NCBI RefSeq assembly: GCF_001050195.2
Contig: NZ_DF967965.1
Span: forward strand, 276,844 to 340,843
Source of the DNA: Anaerolinea thermolimosa
GTDB taxonomy: Bacteria; Chloroflexota; Anaerolineae; Anaerolineales; Anaerolineaceae
Reading direction: 5' to 3'
DNA length: 64,000 nucleotides
Numbering within the stretch: the stretch's first letter is position 1; each line of letters starts with the position of its first letter. The notes under the pieces are model-generated. The model did not search any database and was not told where the DNA came from. It saw nothing but the letters and a program-made list of their open reading frames with translations. Both the position numbers and the translations under genes were made by a program. Below are positions 40,677 through 48,895 of this stretch, one piece after another.

Positions 40677-41954
40677 ATGTTGAAGATCATTCTGCAATCC
40701 AGACGCCCCATTGTGCCGTTCAATGAACCGGCGCGTGATTTGCGCGTGCAGAATAAACCCCTCTGGTTGCTTCAGCGCGACGTGCTCGCGCCGTATACCA
40801 CGCGGGAGATCGAACTCCCCCCGGGGGCGCCACTTCCTCAGGTGCATGAACCGTGTATTGTCTACCGGGATAACCTCTTCTTTGACGATGACTACATTCG
40901 GGCCTTTCTGGAAGCGGCCCAGAAAGCGAACCGACCGGTGCGGGCGGCGTTTTCGATCACCGATCCGGCCTTTCGTGAGCACATTCTCCCTCTTTCTTTA
41001 TCTTATACTCCTGCCGGTGAACTTTATCTGGCTGACCTGTGGTATTATCCACGCGGCCCCGAACCAGGCGCCGAGCCGCTGGTGATCGATCTCCTCTCCC
41101 GTGAAATTGGTTATTATCATATTCCTCTGTATATGGCCGCCTCGCAGGGTGACCTTGTCTATCAGGTGCCATTGCGCAGTCTGATTGCCATTGATTCCTG
41201 GGTGCACATTTTCATCGCCGACGAAGTCTTCGGGTTGTTCGGGCGCGGGGCGCGTTTTGAAGAACGGCTGAACCGTGATCCTTTCTTCAAGCTTAAGTTG
41301 TTCGGGAAAGCACTTTACGAAGGTCGCCAGGTGCTTAAATGTTCGGGTGTGGTGCAAATTGGTCGAAACTGTGTCATTGACCCGGATGCCATTATCCATG
41401 GCCCCACCACGATTGGCGATAACGTCACTATCGGCGCCAATGCAGTCATCGAAAACTGTATCATCGGCGATAACGTCAATATTTCGCAGGGATGTCAGCT
41501 GATGCTCTCAGTGATCGGCGATGGTACATTCCTGCCCTTCAGGGCTTCCACTTTTATGACGACGGTGATGGATAATTGCCTGATTGCCCAGAACACCTGC
41601 CTTCAGATGTGTGTGATCGGGAGAAACACGTTTATCGGGGCGGGCTCAACCTGGACAGATTTCAACCTGCTTTCAGCTCCGATTAAGGCCCGGGATGGCG
41701 CGGGGCAATTGAGGCTCTCTAACCGCCCGGTACTGGGCGGCTGTGTGGGGCACAATTGCCGCATTGGGTCAGGAATGATCGTCTATCCTGCGAGGATCAT
41801 CGAAAGTGATGTGGTGCTCTTTGCCAGCAAGGAACGCCGGGTGATCGACCGCGATATTTACTACGAAGACAGCGATCATCACCGTCTGAAACAGGCCAAC
41901 CTCCACAAGCGCCTGTATCCCCGCCCTGGCGAAGAAGCCTCTGAAAGCTGGTAA
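40677..41954 (+). CDS. left-handed beta-helix protein, putative sugar-nucleotidyl/acyl-transferase-like
   Basis: The 425-aa protein has an N-terminal ~190-residue region resembling a degenerate nucleotidyltransferase (ILQSRRPIVPFNEPARDLRVQNKPLWLL, in pieces). It is followed by hexapeptide repeats of a left-handed beta-helix (about 225-390: IGRNCVIDPDAIIHGPTTIGDN in pieces, VIENCIIGDNVNIS). The layout is GlmU/UDP-GlcNAc-diphosphorylase-like, but no clear G-x-G-T-R-x2-P-x-T-K signature is seen, so catalysis is uncertain. It is last in the GTPase cassette. It may supply surface sugar, consistent with bactofilin and NeuD elsewhere in the window. Confidence 0.7.
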   Translation: MLKIILQSRRPIVPFNEPARDLRVQNKPLWLLQRDVLAPYTTREIELPPGAPLPQVHEPCIVYRDNLFFDDDYIRAFLEAAQKANRPVRAAFSITDPAFREHILPLSLSYTPAGELYLADLWYYPRGPEPGAEPLVIDLLSREIGYYHIPLYMAASQGDLVYQVPLRSLIAIDSWVHIFIADEVFGLFGRGARFEERLNRDPFFKLKLFGKALYEGRQVLKCSGVVQIGRNCVIDPDAIIHGPTTIGDNVTIGANAVIENCIIGDNVNISQGCQLMLSVIGDGTFLPFRASTFMTTVMDNCLIAQNTCLQMCVIGRNTFIGAGSTWTDFNLLSAPIKARDGAGQLRLSNRPVLGGCVGHNCRIGSGMIVYPARIIESDVVLFASKERRVIDRDIYYEDSDHHRLKQANLHKRLYPRPGEEASESW

Positions 41955-42002
41955 TCCTGCCAGGGAACAATCCCAGGAAAGCCACCGGGCCTGCGGGTTC
42001 CT

Positions 42003-42383
42003 TCAGCGAGCCACGGTCTCAGGCCGGGGTGCATACCAGGCGTGGTCTTTAATCAGCAGGGCCAGTGGCATGAGGTGGAGAATAAGGACGATCAGGTCGG
42101 ATAGCCCAAAGTCATCGAAGATGATCGTCAGAGAGGCAATGGCCAGGGAGAGGATTGCCCAGGGGTAGGCCAGGCGCATGTGCCTGGTCAGACCGAGGTA
42201 TGCCGCGAGCAAGGCTGCTGCGGCCATCCACGAGAGGATAACCATGGCAACCCTGATCCAGAGCGGGTCGGGCAGGGAAGGGTGAAGCCCGGTAGCGATG
42301 AGCACGCCAAGAATCAGCCAGATCAGGCTATCCATTACGAGCAGGGTTAATCCTAAAGGGATTGTGGCAGGTCGCGCTTTCAT
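42003..42383 (-). CDS. four-TM membrane protein of unknown function
   Basis: The 126-aa protein has four hydrophobic helices (about 9-30, 43-65, 72-92 and 96-112) with short loops and no recognised motif. GGAGG lies 7 nt before the ATG, and TACAAT with an upstream TG (extended -10) is about 20 nt before the start. It is a lone gene between the beta-helix gene and nirS on the opposite strand from the cassette. Confidence 0.65.
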   Translation of the reverse strand: MKARPATIPLGLTLLVMDSLIWLILGVLIATGLHPSLPDPLWIRVAMVILSWMAAAALLAAYLGLTRHMRLAYPWAILSLAIASLTIIFDDFGLSDLIVLILHLMPLALLIKDHAWYAPRPETVAR

Positions 42384-42444
42384 GAGTCACCTCCGAAAAT
42401 GATTGTAGCACTTTCGTGGGATCAGGAATTCCCCCTAAACAAGC

Positions 42445-42471
42445 AGCCCCTTCTCTTGAGGAGAAGGGGCT
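42445..42471 (-). terminator. hairpin downstream of nirS
   Basis: AGCCCCTTCTC (42445-42455) pairs with 42461-42471 around a TTGAG loop, 25 bp after the nirS stop. On the minus strand it is followed by GCTTGTTT, a weak T-tract. Confidence 0.7.
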
Positions 42472-42496
42472 ATCCAGTTTTGGAAAGGTGAGGAGA

Positions 42497-43513
42497 TTAA
42501 TAAATATCGTTCACAGTATTGTAGACATTGAACTTTCCGGTGGGGGTGACCAGATTAAGAATGCGAGTTTTTTCCTGAAGGGTAGCATCATCATAAACCA
42601 CGATTTCACCTGTTTCGCCGGGTTTGCTGGCATCTCCCCACACACTGACCCACACCTCGGTACCCTGACGATTGTATTCCATGTGTACAGCGCGGCCGTA
42701 GGTGGCAATTTCCCAGCATTGATATACTTTAGAGGGGTCTTTTTTGGCAATCACACAGACGGTGCGGGAAAGGGCCGGGTCAGAATTGAGGGCCATGTCC
42801 ACCCAGATCCAGGGGCTGTTGGGGTGGGTCTTGATGAACAGGCTGCCCGAGCCAGGGAGAGGTGTTACCCGCACGGCTTTCCAGGCCGAATCGGGATGGC
42901 CTTCGGGGTCGGTGCCGATGGAAACGATGGCCCCTTCTCCGAGATGCGAGGTGCTCCACACCGGGCCAAATTCAGGGTCAACCCAGTTGGCGCCGCGCCC
43001 GGGATGGGGTACGGCAGGAGTATCGACCAGGGCGGCCAGTTTGCCTTCCAGCGCGTCTACCACGGCGATTTTATTGGACTGGTTAGCCGCCACCAGGAAG
43101 TAACGTTTCGAGGCATCCCAGCCGCCATCATGGAGGAAGCGTGCGGCTTCGATCATTTTGATGGTGGGGTTGTTGGGGTCGGCATAATTCACCAGCCAGA
43201 TCAGGCCGGTCTCTTTGACATTGATAATCCATTCAGGCTTGTATGTAGAGGCAACAATGCTGGCGACGCGTGGTTCGGGGTGATATTCCTCGGTATCAAA
43301 GGTGTAACTGCGGGTGCTGACCACCTTGAAGGGTTCCAGGGTTTGTCCATCGAGGATGACGAAGTGCGGGGGCCAGTAACAACCGACAACGGCATATTTA
43401 TCGGTAAAATCACCTTCCTGGCCATTGTATTTACTCACTTCTACCGAGCGGGCATCGTAACACACCTGAACCTCGGCCACTTTTTGTGGAATCTCAGTCC
43501 ACAGGTCGATCAT
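42497..43513 (-). pseudogene. nirS: nirS, downstream (C-terminal) reading frame
   Basis: The 338-residue frame starts at an internal Met codon (MIDLWTEIPQKVAEVQ) and covers most of the d1-heme propeller of cytochrome cd1 nitrite reductase. It includes HPEPRVASI, NVKETG, ARFLHDGGWDASKRYF, PHPGRGANWVDPEFGPVWSTSHLG in pieces, SLFIKTHPNSP and the terminal TPTGKFNVYNT. It is separated from the upstream frame only by an exact 428-bp tandem duplication. Removing one copy rejoins both frames into a 685-aa NirS. As sequenced, this part has no proper start or ribosome site and would not make a working enzyme alone. Confidence 0.85.
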
Positions 43514-43982
43514 GGCCAGTTTACCGTCTCGCCCGATGACGTAAGCATATCGCCATCATGGAGGAAGCGTGCGGCTTCGATCATTTTGATGGTGGGGTTG
43601 TTGGGGTCGGCATAATTCACCAGCCAGATCAGGCCGGTCTCTTTGACATTGATAATCCATTCAGGCTTGTATGTAGAGGCAACAATGCTGGCGACGCGTG
43701 GTTCGGGGTGATATTCCTCGGTATCAAAGGTGTAACTGCGGGTGCTGACCACCTTGAAGGGTTCCAGGGTTTGTCCATCGAGGATGACGAAGTGCGGGGG
43801 CCAGTAACAACCGACAACGGCATATTTATCGGTAAAATCACCTTCCTGGCCATTGTATTTACTCACTTCTACCGAGCGGGCATCGTAACACACCTGAACC
43901 TCGGCCACTTTTTGTGGAATCTCAGTCCACAGGTCGATCATGGCCAGTTTACCGTCTCGCCCGATGACGTAAGCATATCGCC
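43123..43982. repeat. exact 428-bp tandem duplication inside nirS
   Basis: 43123-43554 and 43551-43982 are identical by eye over 432 positions. The repeat period is 428 bp, with a 4-bp CGCC microhomology at the junction. 428 is not a multiple of three, so the duplication shifts the frame. The total gene length minus 428 is 2058, exactly 686 codons. Confidence 0.95.
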
Positions 43983-44982
43983 CGCTGGCCGACATGCGGG
44001 TAATGTGCACGGCATATCCGGTATCTACCCTGTCGACCACTTCGTAGGTGTCTCCATCGATGATGGCCACCTGACCGGCGTCTCTGAGGGTGACGATGAA
44101 GTAGTTTTCCCAGTCACGCCTGGTCTGCGGGCTGGTGGGGCGCTTTTCGGGGGGCACGAGGACTTTCCAGGTAGCCTTCATCTGTTCAAGCGACATTTCA
44201 GGTGGTGTGGGGGGTTCTTCTTGCAGGAATTTGGCCATGATTTCGGTTTGCTGTTGGGTCAGAAAACCCTGCTTGCCCCAGTCGGGCATACCGCGAGGGG
44301 TGCCGTTGAAGATGATCGAAGCCAGAGCAAGGGTGCCTTTGGGCTGGGTTTTGTCAGGAGTGAGCGCCGGGCCTGTGGCACCTTTGCGCAATGTGCCATG
44401 GCAGCCTGCACAGCGCTCAAAGTAGACCTGCTTGGCCCAGGCGAATTCCTCTTCATTTATGAGTTCAGTCTGGGTGGCTGGAGTGGGGGCATTCTCTTCT
44501 TGAGAAGCGGAGGCTTCTTCTTTCGGTGGATTCATGAGGAATTGCACCATGGCATTGATTTCTTCATCATTAAAAAGATTGGCCAGGGTGGAGGGCATGA
44601 GGCCTTTCTGGCAGGGTGCACCGTTGCAGTCGGGGGCAATGTAGGCATCGGGCTGGCGGATCGATTCCGCCAGGAACTCCTGAACCGTCTTCGCCGATCC
44701 GTGATATTCTCCTTTGTCCAGAGCGGCCTGTGCCGTCTGGTTGATGTTCGTCAGGTCAGGGCCGATGGTGCCGACGGCCCCTTTGACGCTGGGAATGATA
44801 TGGCAGGCGCCGCACCCGCCTTTTTGAAAGGCCTGTGCAGCCAGTTCAGGGCCGTATAAGCCAGCCGGCGCGGGTTGAACCGTGGTGGGTGTGGCAGAGG
44901 GAGCGGCATTTGTCTCTGCACACCCTGCCAGTACCAGCACCAGAAGCAACAACCCGGCACCGAATGTGCATATTTTTTTCAT
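43510..44982 (-). CDS. nirS: cytochrome cd1 nitrite reductase with extra N-terminal cytochrome c, truncated by duplication
   Basis: The 490-aa frame has a lipoprotein signal (LAG-C, Cys 21). A first cytochrome c domain follows (CGACH, 57-61), which ordinary NirS lacks, then the usual NirS cytochrome c (CAGCH, 191-195; KGATGPALTPDKTQPKG). The d1 propeller start includes DAGQVAIIDGD and TGYAVHITRMSASGRY with the d1 ligand His 326. NirS reduces nitrite to nitric oxide. After ARFLHDG the frame runs into the second repeat copy out of phase, adds ~13 wrong residues and stops. GGAGGAG precedes the ATG, and a regulator palindrome lies at 45051-45066. Confidence 0.9.
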   Translation of the reverse strand: MKKICTFGAGLLLLVLVLAGCAETNAAPSATPTTVQPAPAGLYGPELAAQAFQKGGCGACHIIPSVKGAVGTIGPDLTNINQTAQAALDKGEYHGSAKTVQEFLAESIRQPDAYIAPDCNGAPCQKGLMPSTLANLFNDEEINAMVQFLMNPPKEEASASQEENAPTPATQTELINEEEFAWAKQVYFERCAGCHGTLRKGATGPALTPDKTQPKGTLALASIIFNGTPRGMPDWGKQGFLTQQQTEIMAKFLQEEPPTPPEMSLEQMKATWKVLVPPEKRPTSPQTRRDWENYFIVTLRDAGQVAIIDGDTYEVVDRVDTGYAVHITRMSASGRYAYVIGRDGKLAMIDLWTEIPQKVAEVQVCYDARSVEVSKYNGQEGDFTDKYAVVGCYWPPHFVILDGQTLEPFKVVSTRSYTFDTEEYHPEPRVASIVASTYKPEWIINVKETGLIWLVNYADPNNPTIKMIEAARFLHDGDMLTSSGETVNWP

Positions 44983-45025
44983 GGGTTCTCCTCCTGAGGG
45001 GCAATAAACAGACTATTTTGATAAG

Positions 45026-45066
45026 ATTATGTTTTTCGGGGGTTAAATTCTTTGCGCCAGCGCAAA
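45026..45066 (-). promoter_or_regulatory. nirS promoter with Crp/Fnr-type palindrome
   Basis: A perfect palindrome TTTGCGC-CA-GCGCAAA lies at 45051-45066. On the minus strand CATAAT (45026-45031) is a plausible -10. That puts the palindrome centre near -40, the class II activator position of Crp/Fnr proteins. No good -35 exists, as expected for an activated promoter. Confidence 0.6.
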
Positions 45067-45150
45067 TGGAACAAAATACAACCTGGCGGGGAAGGCTTAA
45101 GCACCCATGCTGAAACATGAACCAGAGTAGCTGCCGGAGGAAAAAGGTCA

Positions 45151-45179
45151 TTGAATCGCCTGGAGACTCATGCTATTAT
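45151..45179 (+). promoter_or_regulatory. promoter of the cytidylate-kinase-like gene
   Basis: TTGAAT (45151-45156), 17-bp spacer, TATTAT (45174-45179) with an upstream TG. It leaves a ~120-nt leader (to 45309) in which I see no recognised riboswitch. Confidence 0.6.
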
Positions 45180-45309
45180 TGTTTTGGATGATTCGTCAAA
45201 GCGGCTGAACTCTGGGGCGGCGAAACAACGTTGTGCCGATTCTCTGGATCGATCTCGCCCGATTGCGGACGAGGTTTTTGTTTTTTTGACAGGGAGAGGA
45301 GGTGCAGCT

Positions 45310-45999
45310 ATGGCAGTAATCACCATTTCACGTCAGTTTGGTAGCGGAGGCGATGAAATTGCCGACCGTGTCTGTGCATTGCTGGGGTATCGGCGTTTTG
45401 ACAAGCGTTTGCTGGAGCAGGCAGCTGCCGAGTCGGGGTTATCTGCTCAGGAGGTGATCGATTACTCGGAAGATAATTATCGGGTAAAGGGATTCTTCGA
45501 GCGGCTTTTTAACCGGCCGGTCCCTGTGGCTACGGTCAGTGTATGGCGAGAAGATGCCAGCGGGACGCGCAGTGCAGAAAGTATCGTTCTGGATGATGCG
45601 GCGGCGCTGGGGCTGGTTCAGAAGGCAGTACGGGCCGCCTGCGAAGCGGGGAATATGGTAATTGTCGGGCGAGGCGGACAGATGATCCTCAAGGACCACC
45701 CTGAGGTGCTCCATGTGCGCATCGAAGCCCCGATGGAGGATCGCATTCAGCGCGTCAAAGAACACCTTAAACACGAGCAGAAGGCCTATCGCGCTGATAT
45801 TACCCTGAGACGAGAAGCGCAAGACCTGATCGTAACCCGAGATTACGCCTCAGCCGATTACATCCGGCAATATTACAAGGTGGACTGGGCTGATCCACTG
45901 CTTTATCACATTGTGTTGAATACCGGGTTGTTGGGTATTGAAGAGGCGGCGCAGGTCATCGCGCGCCTGGTGGAGATACGCGAAAAACAACCCGCCTGA
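45310..45999 (+). CDS. cytidylate kinase-like family protein
   Basis: The 229-aa protein starts AVITISRQFGSGGDEIADRVC, a variant P-loop of the cytidylate-kinase-like (AAA_26) family. It continues with RFDKRLLEQAA, VIVGRGGQMIL, LHVRIEAPMEDRIQRV and DLIVTRDYASADYIRQYYKVDWADP in pieces. It is longer than Cmk and lacks clear CMP specificity residues, so the phosphoryl acceptor is unknown. ATG 45310 has GGAGG at 7 nt. An in-frame start 53 codons upstream lies in the promoter and is rejected. A strong terminator follows at 46027. Confidence 0.87.
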   Translation: MAVITISRQFGSGGDEIADRVCALLGYRRFDKRLLEQAAAESGLSAQEVIDYSEDNYRVKGFFERLFNRPVPVATVSVWREDASGTRSAESIVLDDAAALGLVQKAVRAACEAGNMVIVGRGGQMILKDHPEVLHVRIEAPMEDRIQRVKEHLKHEQKAYRADITLRREAQDLIVTRDYASADYIRQYYKVDWADPLLYHIVLNTGLLGIEEAAQVIARLVEIREKQPA

Positions 46000-46026
46000 T
46001 GGCCTGCTGATGGCCTGAAGGACAAA

Positions 46027-46074
46027 GGCAGGGTGCAGGCCAGGCTACGGGAAGGCGCACCCTGCCTTTTTTTT
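46027..46074 (+). terminator. intrinsic terminator
   Basis: GGCAGGGTGC (46027-46036) pairs with 46057-46066, followed by eight T (46067-46074). It ends the kinase-like gene, and the convergent GH-like gene stops in the T-tract. Confidence 0.9.
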
Positions 46075-46915
46075 ATTTTTTCTGCCGGGCGAGTTGAGCA
46101 TAATAAGCACCGATAGGAGTAAGGGTTGCGTTTTCTTTCACCAGCTCCACCCCGGGGCCGATGGCCCATGGTGCATCTACTGGCTGGCGATTGGTATAGG
46201 CGGCGACACGCTCAATCCAGGTTTGACTCAAGAACCAGCTGGTCATAGAGCGAAAATCTTCCAGGTTCCCGGCGGGTGAGCCGTATTCCGTAACCCAGTA
46301 CGTCCCGCCGGTGAGGTTGTGATAACTGGTGAGGAAGTCCTGGGCGACGCGGGGGGTGATCCAGGCTTCGGTGTAGGCGTGGACGTGCCAGTATTCCGGT
46401 AAGGGAAGGTTGTTGTCGCGGAGTTCCCGGATAAAATTGCCAATCCAATCGGAGGCGAAAACACTCCAGCCGCCAACCACCAGCCGGGCATGAGGCAGTT
46501 CCTGCCGCAGGCTGGCATAGCGCCGGGCGGCTTCGGCGGGAGAAAGTCCACACCCATTGGGTGCACCCAGGTTAGGCTCATTGAAAACGAGCAGGTAGCC
46601 CTCAAAGTCAGGGGGCAGGTGGCGGATTTTCCCGTCATACGCCATGGGCACGAACGCCGGTGTACTGGCTGTCATGGGCTGTTCGGACCAGTTGTAATAC
46701 CATGTCACATCGAGCAGACGCAGATCATCAGCCTCGGGCACGGCCAGTGCCAGACCAAAATAGGGCGGGGGAGAGGCTCTGGTGACCAGGGGGAGGAAGA
46801 CGGTGAAATGATCGGTTGAGGGTGGTTCACTTTGAGCGGTGACGCTGCCAGAAGAAAAACACCAGTGAAGAAGGAGCAAACCAAGGAGAACAGGGGCGAA
46901 TCCTTTCGTTTTCAT
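46073..46915 (-). CDS. secreted glycoside hydrolase-like protein (GH128-type fold)
   Basis: The 280-aa precursor has a signal peptide (about 1-27) and a single TIM-barrel-like domain. FGLALAVPEAD comes early, YYNWSEQP, and the acid/base region LLVFNEPNLG. HVHAYTEAW and the nucleophile strand WVTEYGSPAGNLED follow, as in the GH128/glycosyl-hydrolase catalytic-core family, which acts on beta-1,3-glucans. The substrate is inferred. It is a lone gene between the kinase-like gene and the cytochrome oxidase operon. Confidence 0.82.
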   Translation of the reverse strand: MKTKGFAPVLLGLLLLHWCFSSGSVTAQSEPPSTDHFTVFLPLVTRASPPPYFGLALAVPEADDLRLLDVTWYYNWSEQPMTASTPAFVPMAYDGKIRHLPPDFEGYLLVFNEPNLGAPNGCGLSPAEAARRYASLRQELPHARLVVGGWSVFASDWIGNFIRELRDNNLPLPEYWHVHAYTEAWITPRVAQDFLTSYHNLTGGTYWVTEYGSPAGNLEDFRSMTSWFLSQTWIERVAAYTNRQPVDAPWAIGPGVELVKENATLTPIGAYYAQLARQKK

Positions 46916-47052
46916 CCGGTGATACGATCCTCGAGGGTGAGATGATGGGGCGGCTGCTATCCGTGCATGTGCCCATGGTTATCATCGCCAGGAGGAAAGG
47001 CACTTTGAGGCAAGATCTGTAAAAAAGAGGTAAAGCGGGGGTGAATTACAAA
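46916..47052. other. short intergenic stretch, nothing recognised
   Basis: I see no gene, repeat or strong promoter here. It separates the GH-like gene from the end of the cytochrome oxidase operon. Confidence 0.4.
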
Positions 47053-47079
47053 TAAAAAACCCGGCTGGAAGCGCCGGGT
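47053..47079 (-). terminator. intrinsic terminator of the cytochrome oxidase operon
   Basis: ACCCGGC (47059-47065) pairs with 47073-47079. On the minus strand it is followed by TTTTTTATTT, 26 bp after the ctaAB stop. Confidence 0.85.
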
Positions 47080-47104
47080 AGAAGAGAGACCACGAACGGT
47101 GTGT

Positions 47105-48895
47105 TCAGATGAGCACGTCAATCACCATGGCGAGGAAAAGGAAGGCCAGATACATGCTCGAGACGCGATACATCATCCAGGCATTTTTATTGCCGCCCCG
47201 GCGAAACACCCGCCATGCACTGAGGACCAGCCACGCACCGAGAAACAGAGCCGAGACGAGATACACGCTTCCGGCAAGCCTGAACAGGGGGATGAGTAAG
47301 GTGAGGGCGACCAGTTCAAGGGTGTACAAAAAAACCTGTTTGCGGGTGGCTTCTTCACCGCGCACCACGGGGAGCATGGGGACGCCACCGCGGGCATAAT
47401 CATTGCGCCGCACGAGCGCCAGGGCCCAGAAGTGGGGAGGTGTCCACAGGAAGATAATGGCAAACAGGAACAGTGAGGGAATGTTTAAACTACCGGTGGC
47501 GGCGGCCCAGCCCACCAGCGGCGGAATAGCACCTGCCCCTCCACCGATGACGATGTTCTGCACGGTGGTGTACTTAAGCCAGATGCTGTAAATCAACACG
47601 TAGTAGACCATCCCGGCCAGAGAAAGCAATGCCGAGAGCAGGTTCACAAACCCGGCCAGCAGGAAAAAGGAAGCCAGCACAGCCCCGGTGCCATAAGCCA
47701 GAGCCTCGGCAGGCATCATTCGACCTGAAGGGAGGGGGCGCCGTGAAGTGCGCTGCATGGCCCGGTCGGTCTCGCGGTCGATGTACTGGTTGAGCGCGCT
47801 TGAGCCGCCAGCCGCCAGGGCTCCGCCGAGTAAGGTCCAGAAGGTGAGAGAAAGCGAGGGGAGGGTTTTTCTGCCCACTACCATGCCGGCGTAGGTGGTG
47901 ACGAGCAGGAGAAGGACGATGATGGGTTTATTCAGGGCGATAAAATCCTTGAGACGGCCTCCGAATGGCATTGGCCGGGGCAGAGGAGCCGATTCCTCCG
48001 CCGGAGTGCGGAAAACAGATGAGGCCATGGCCAGAATTTGAGCCACCCAGAATGCGGCTGAGGCAACTGCATGAAGGGCATTCAGCTCGGGGGGGAAATT
48101 TCGGCTGACCATGAGCGCTCCCAGGAGAATTTGCCCGGCCAACAGGATGAAAGCGGCTGTAGCGGCGGTCAACTCAACCGCGTGGTGCCGCTCTGAGCGC
48201 CAGGCACGGAGAAAGAGCATGGTCTGCAGGAAGATGGCGATCAGAGTGAGGGTACGATGGGTGAGCGCCAGACGTGCCAGCGGGGTTTCAGCCGGGCAGA
48301 GCGGCCAGGTGGTGCAGGCGGCCCCGGCATGAAGAGCCGAGACAATACTTCCACTGACAAAAAGGGCAAAGAGCACCCCTGTGGTGACAGCCGCCCACCG
48401 GGAAAATGAGGTGCGAAGCCCGGGTGTTGAAGCCACGGGAAGTGACGAACCCAGCACGGCCACAGTCAACCATCCGAGGCTGAGCATGGCAAAAATTTGA
48501 TGTAAGACACCAACAAGAACCCCGGCAGAGAGGTTGCGGGTGGCTGCATACCCCCCCAGAACGACGTTGGCCAGCATGAAAAACGCCGCCGCATAAACTG
48601 AAAATGCAACGGTTTTCTTCCCCGGCATGGAGCGCGCCGCCCAGACCGCCGCCAGGCCGGTGAGCAACATAGAGGCGGCAGATAGCGCACGGTGGAGCAC
48701 CTGCAACCGGGCCTGGTCTCCGGTGGGAAGGGTGAAACTGCCATTGCAGGTGGGCCAGTCAGGGCAGGCATGGGCGGCGTCTCCGATGCGAACCAGCACG
48801 CCAAAGGCCATCAATAGAAATGTGAACAGAAGTGCTGCAAAGAGCAGGTAATGGAAGTTTTTATGAAGGTGAGGAGCGGAGATGTTTGCGGACAT
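47105..48895 (-). CDS. ctaAB: heme A synthase - heme O synthase fusion
   Basis: The 596-aa protein fuses CtaA/Cox15 (about 1-290; VRIGDAAHACPDWPTCNG, and His-bearing VLHR and LTHRTL segments) to CtaB/CyoE protoheme farnesyltransferase (about 310-596). The CtaB half has FIALNKPIIVLLLLVTTYAG, the prenyl-diphosphate motif NQYIDRETDRAMQRTSRRPLP in pieces, and the second Asp motif NDYARGGVPML. Together they turn heme B into heme O and then heme A for the oxidase. The fused form is known from Chloroflexota and Thermus-like bacteria. ATG 48895 lies within the end of the SURF1 gene. It is last in the operon. Confidence 0.94.
   Translation of the reverse strand: MSANISAPHLHKNFHYLLFAALLFTFLLMAFGVLVRIGDAAHACPDWPTCNGSFTLPTGDQARLQVLHRALSAASMLLTGLAAVWAARSMPGKKTVAFSVYAAAFFMLANVVLGGYAATRNLSAGVLVGVLHQIFAMLSLGWLTVAVLGSSLPVASTPGLRTSFSRWAAVTTGVLFALFVSGSIVSALHAGAACTTWPLCPAETPLARLALTHRTLTLIAIFLQTMLFLRAWRSERHHAVELTAATAAFILLAGQILLGALMVSRNFPPELNALHAVASAAFWVAQILAMASSVFRTPAEESAPLPRPMPFGGRLKDFIALNKPIIVLLLLVTTYAGMVVGRKTLPSLSLTFWTLLGGALAAGGSSALNQYIDRETDRAMQRTSRRPLPSGRMMPAEALAYGTGAVLASFFLLAGFVNLLSALLSLAGMVYYVLIYSIWLKYTTVQNIVIGGGAGAIPPLVGWAAATGSLNIPSLFLFAIIFLWTPPHFWALALVRRNDYARGGVPMLPVVRGEEATRKQVFLYTLELVALTLLIPLFRLAGSVYLVSALFLGAWLVLSAWRVFRRGGNKNAWMMYRVSSMYLAFLFLAMVIDVLI

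Noticed and set aside
42416-44859. Long plus-strand frames of ~400 codons opposite nirS.
   Set aside because: They are antisense to a clear NirS reading frame and have no recognisable domains; high GC and codon bias explain them.
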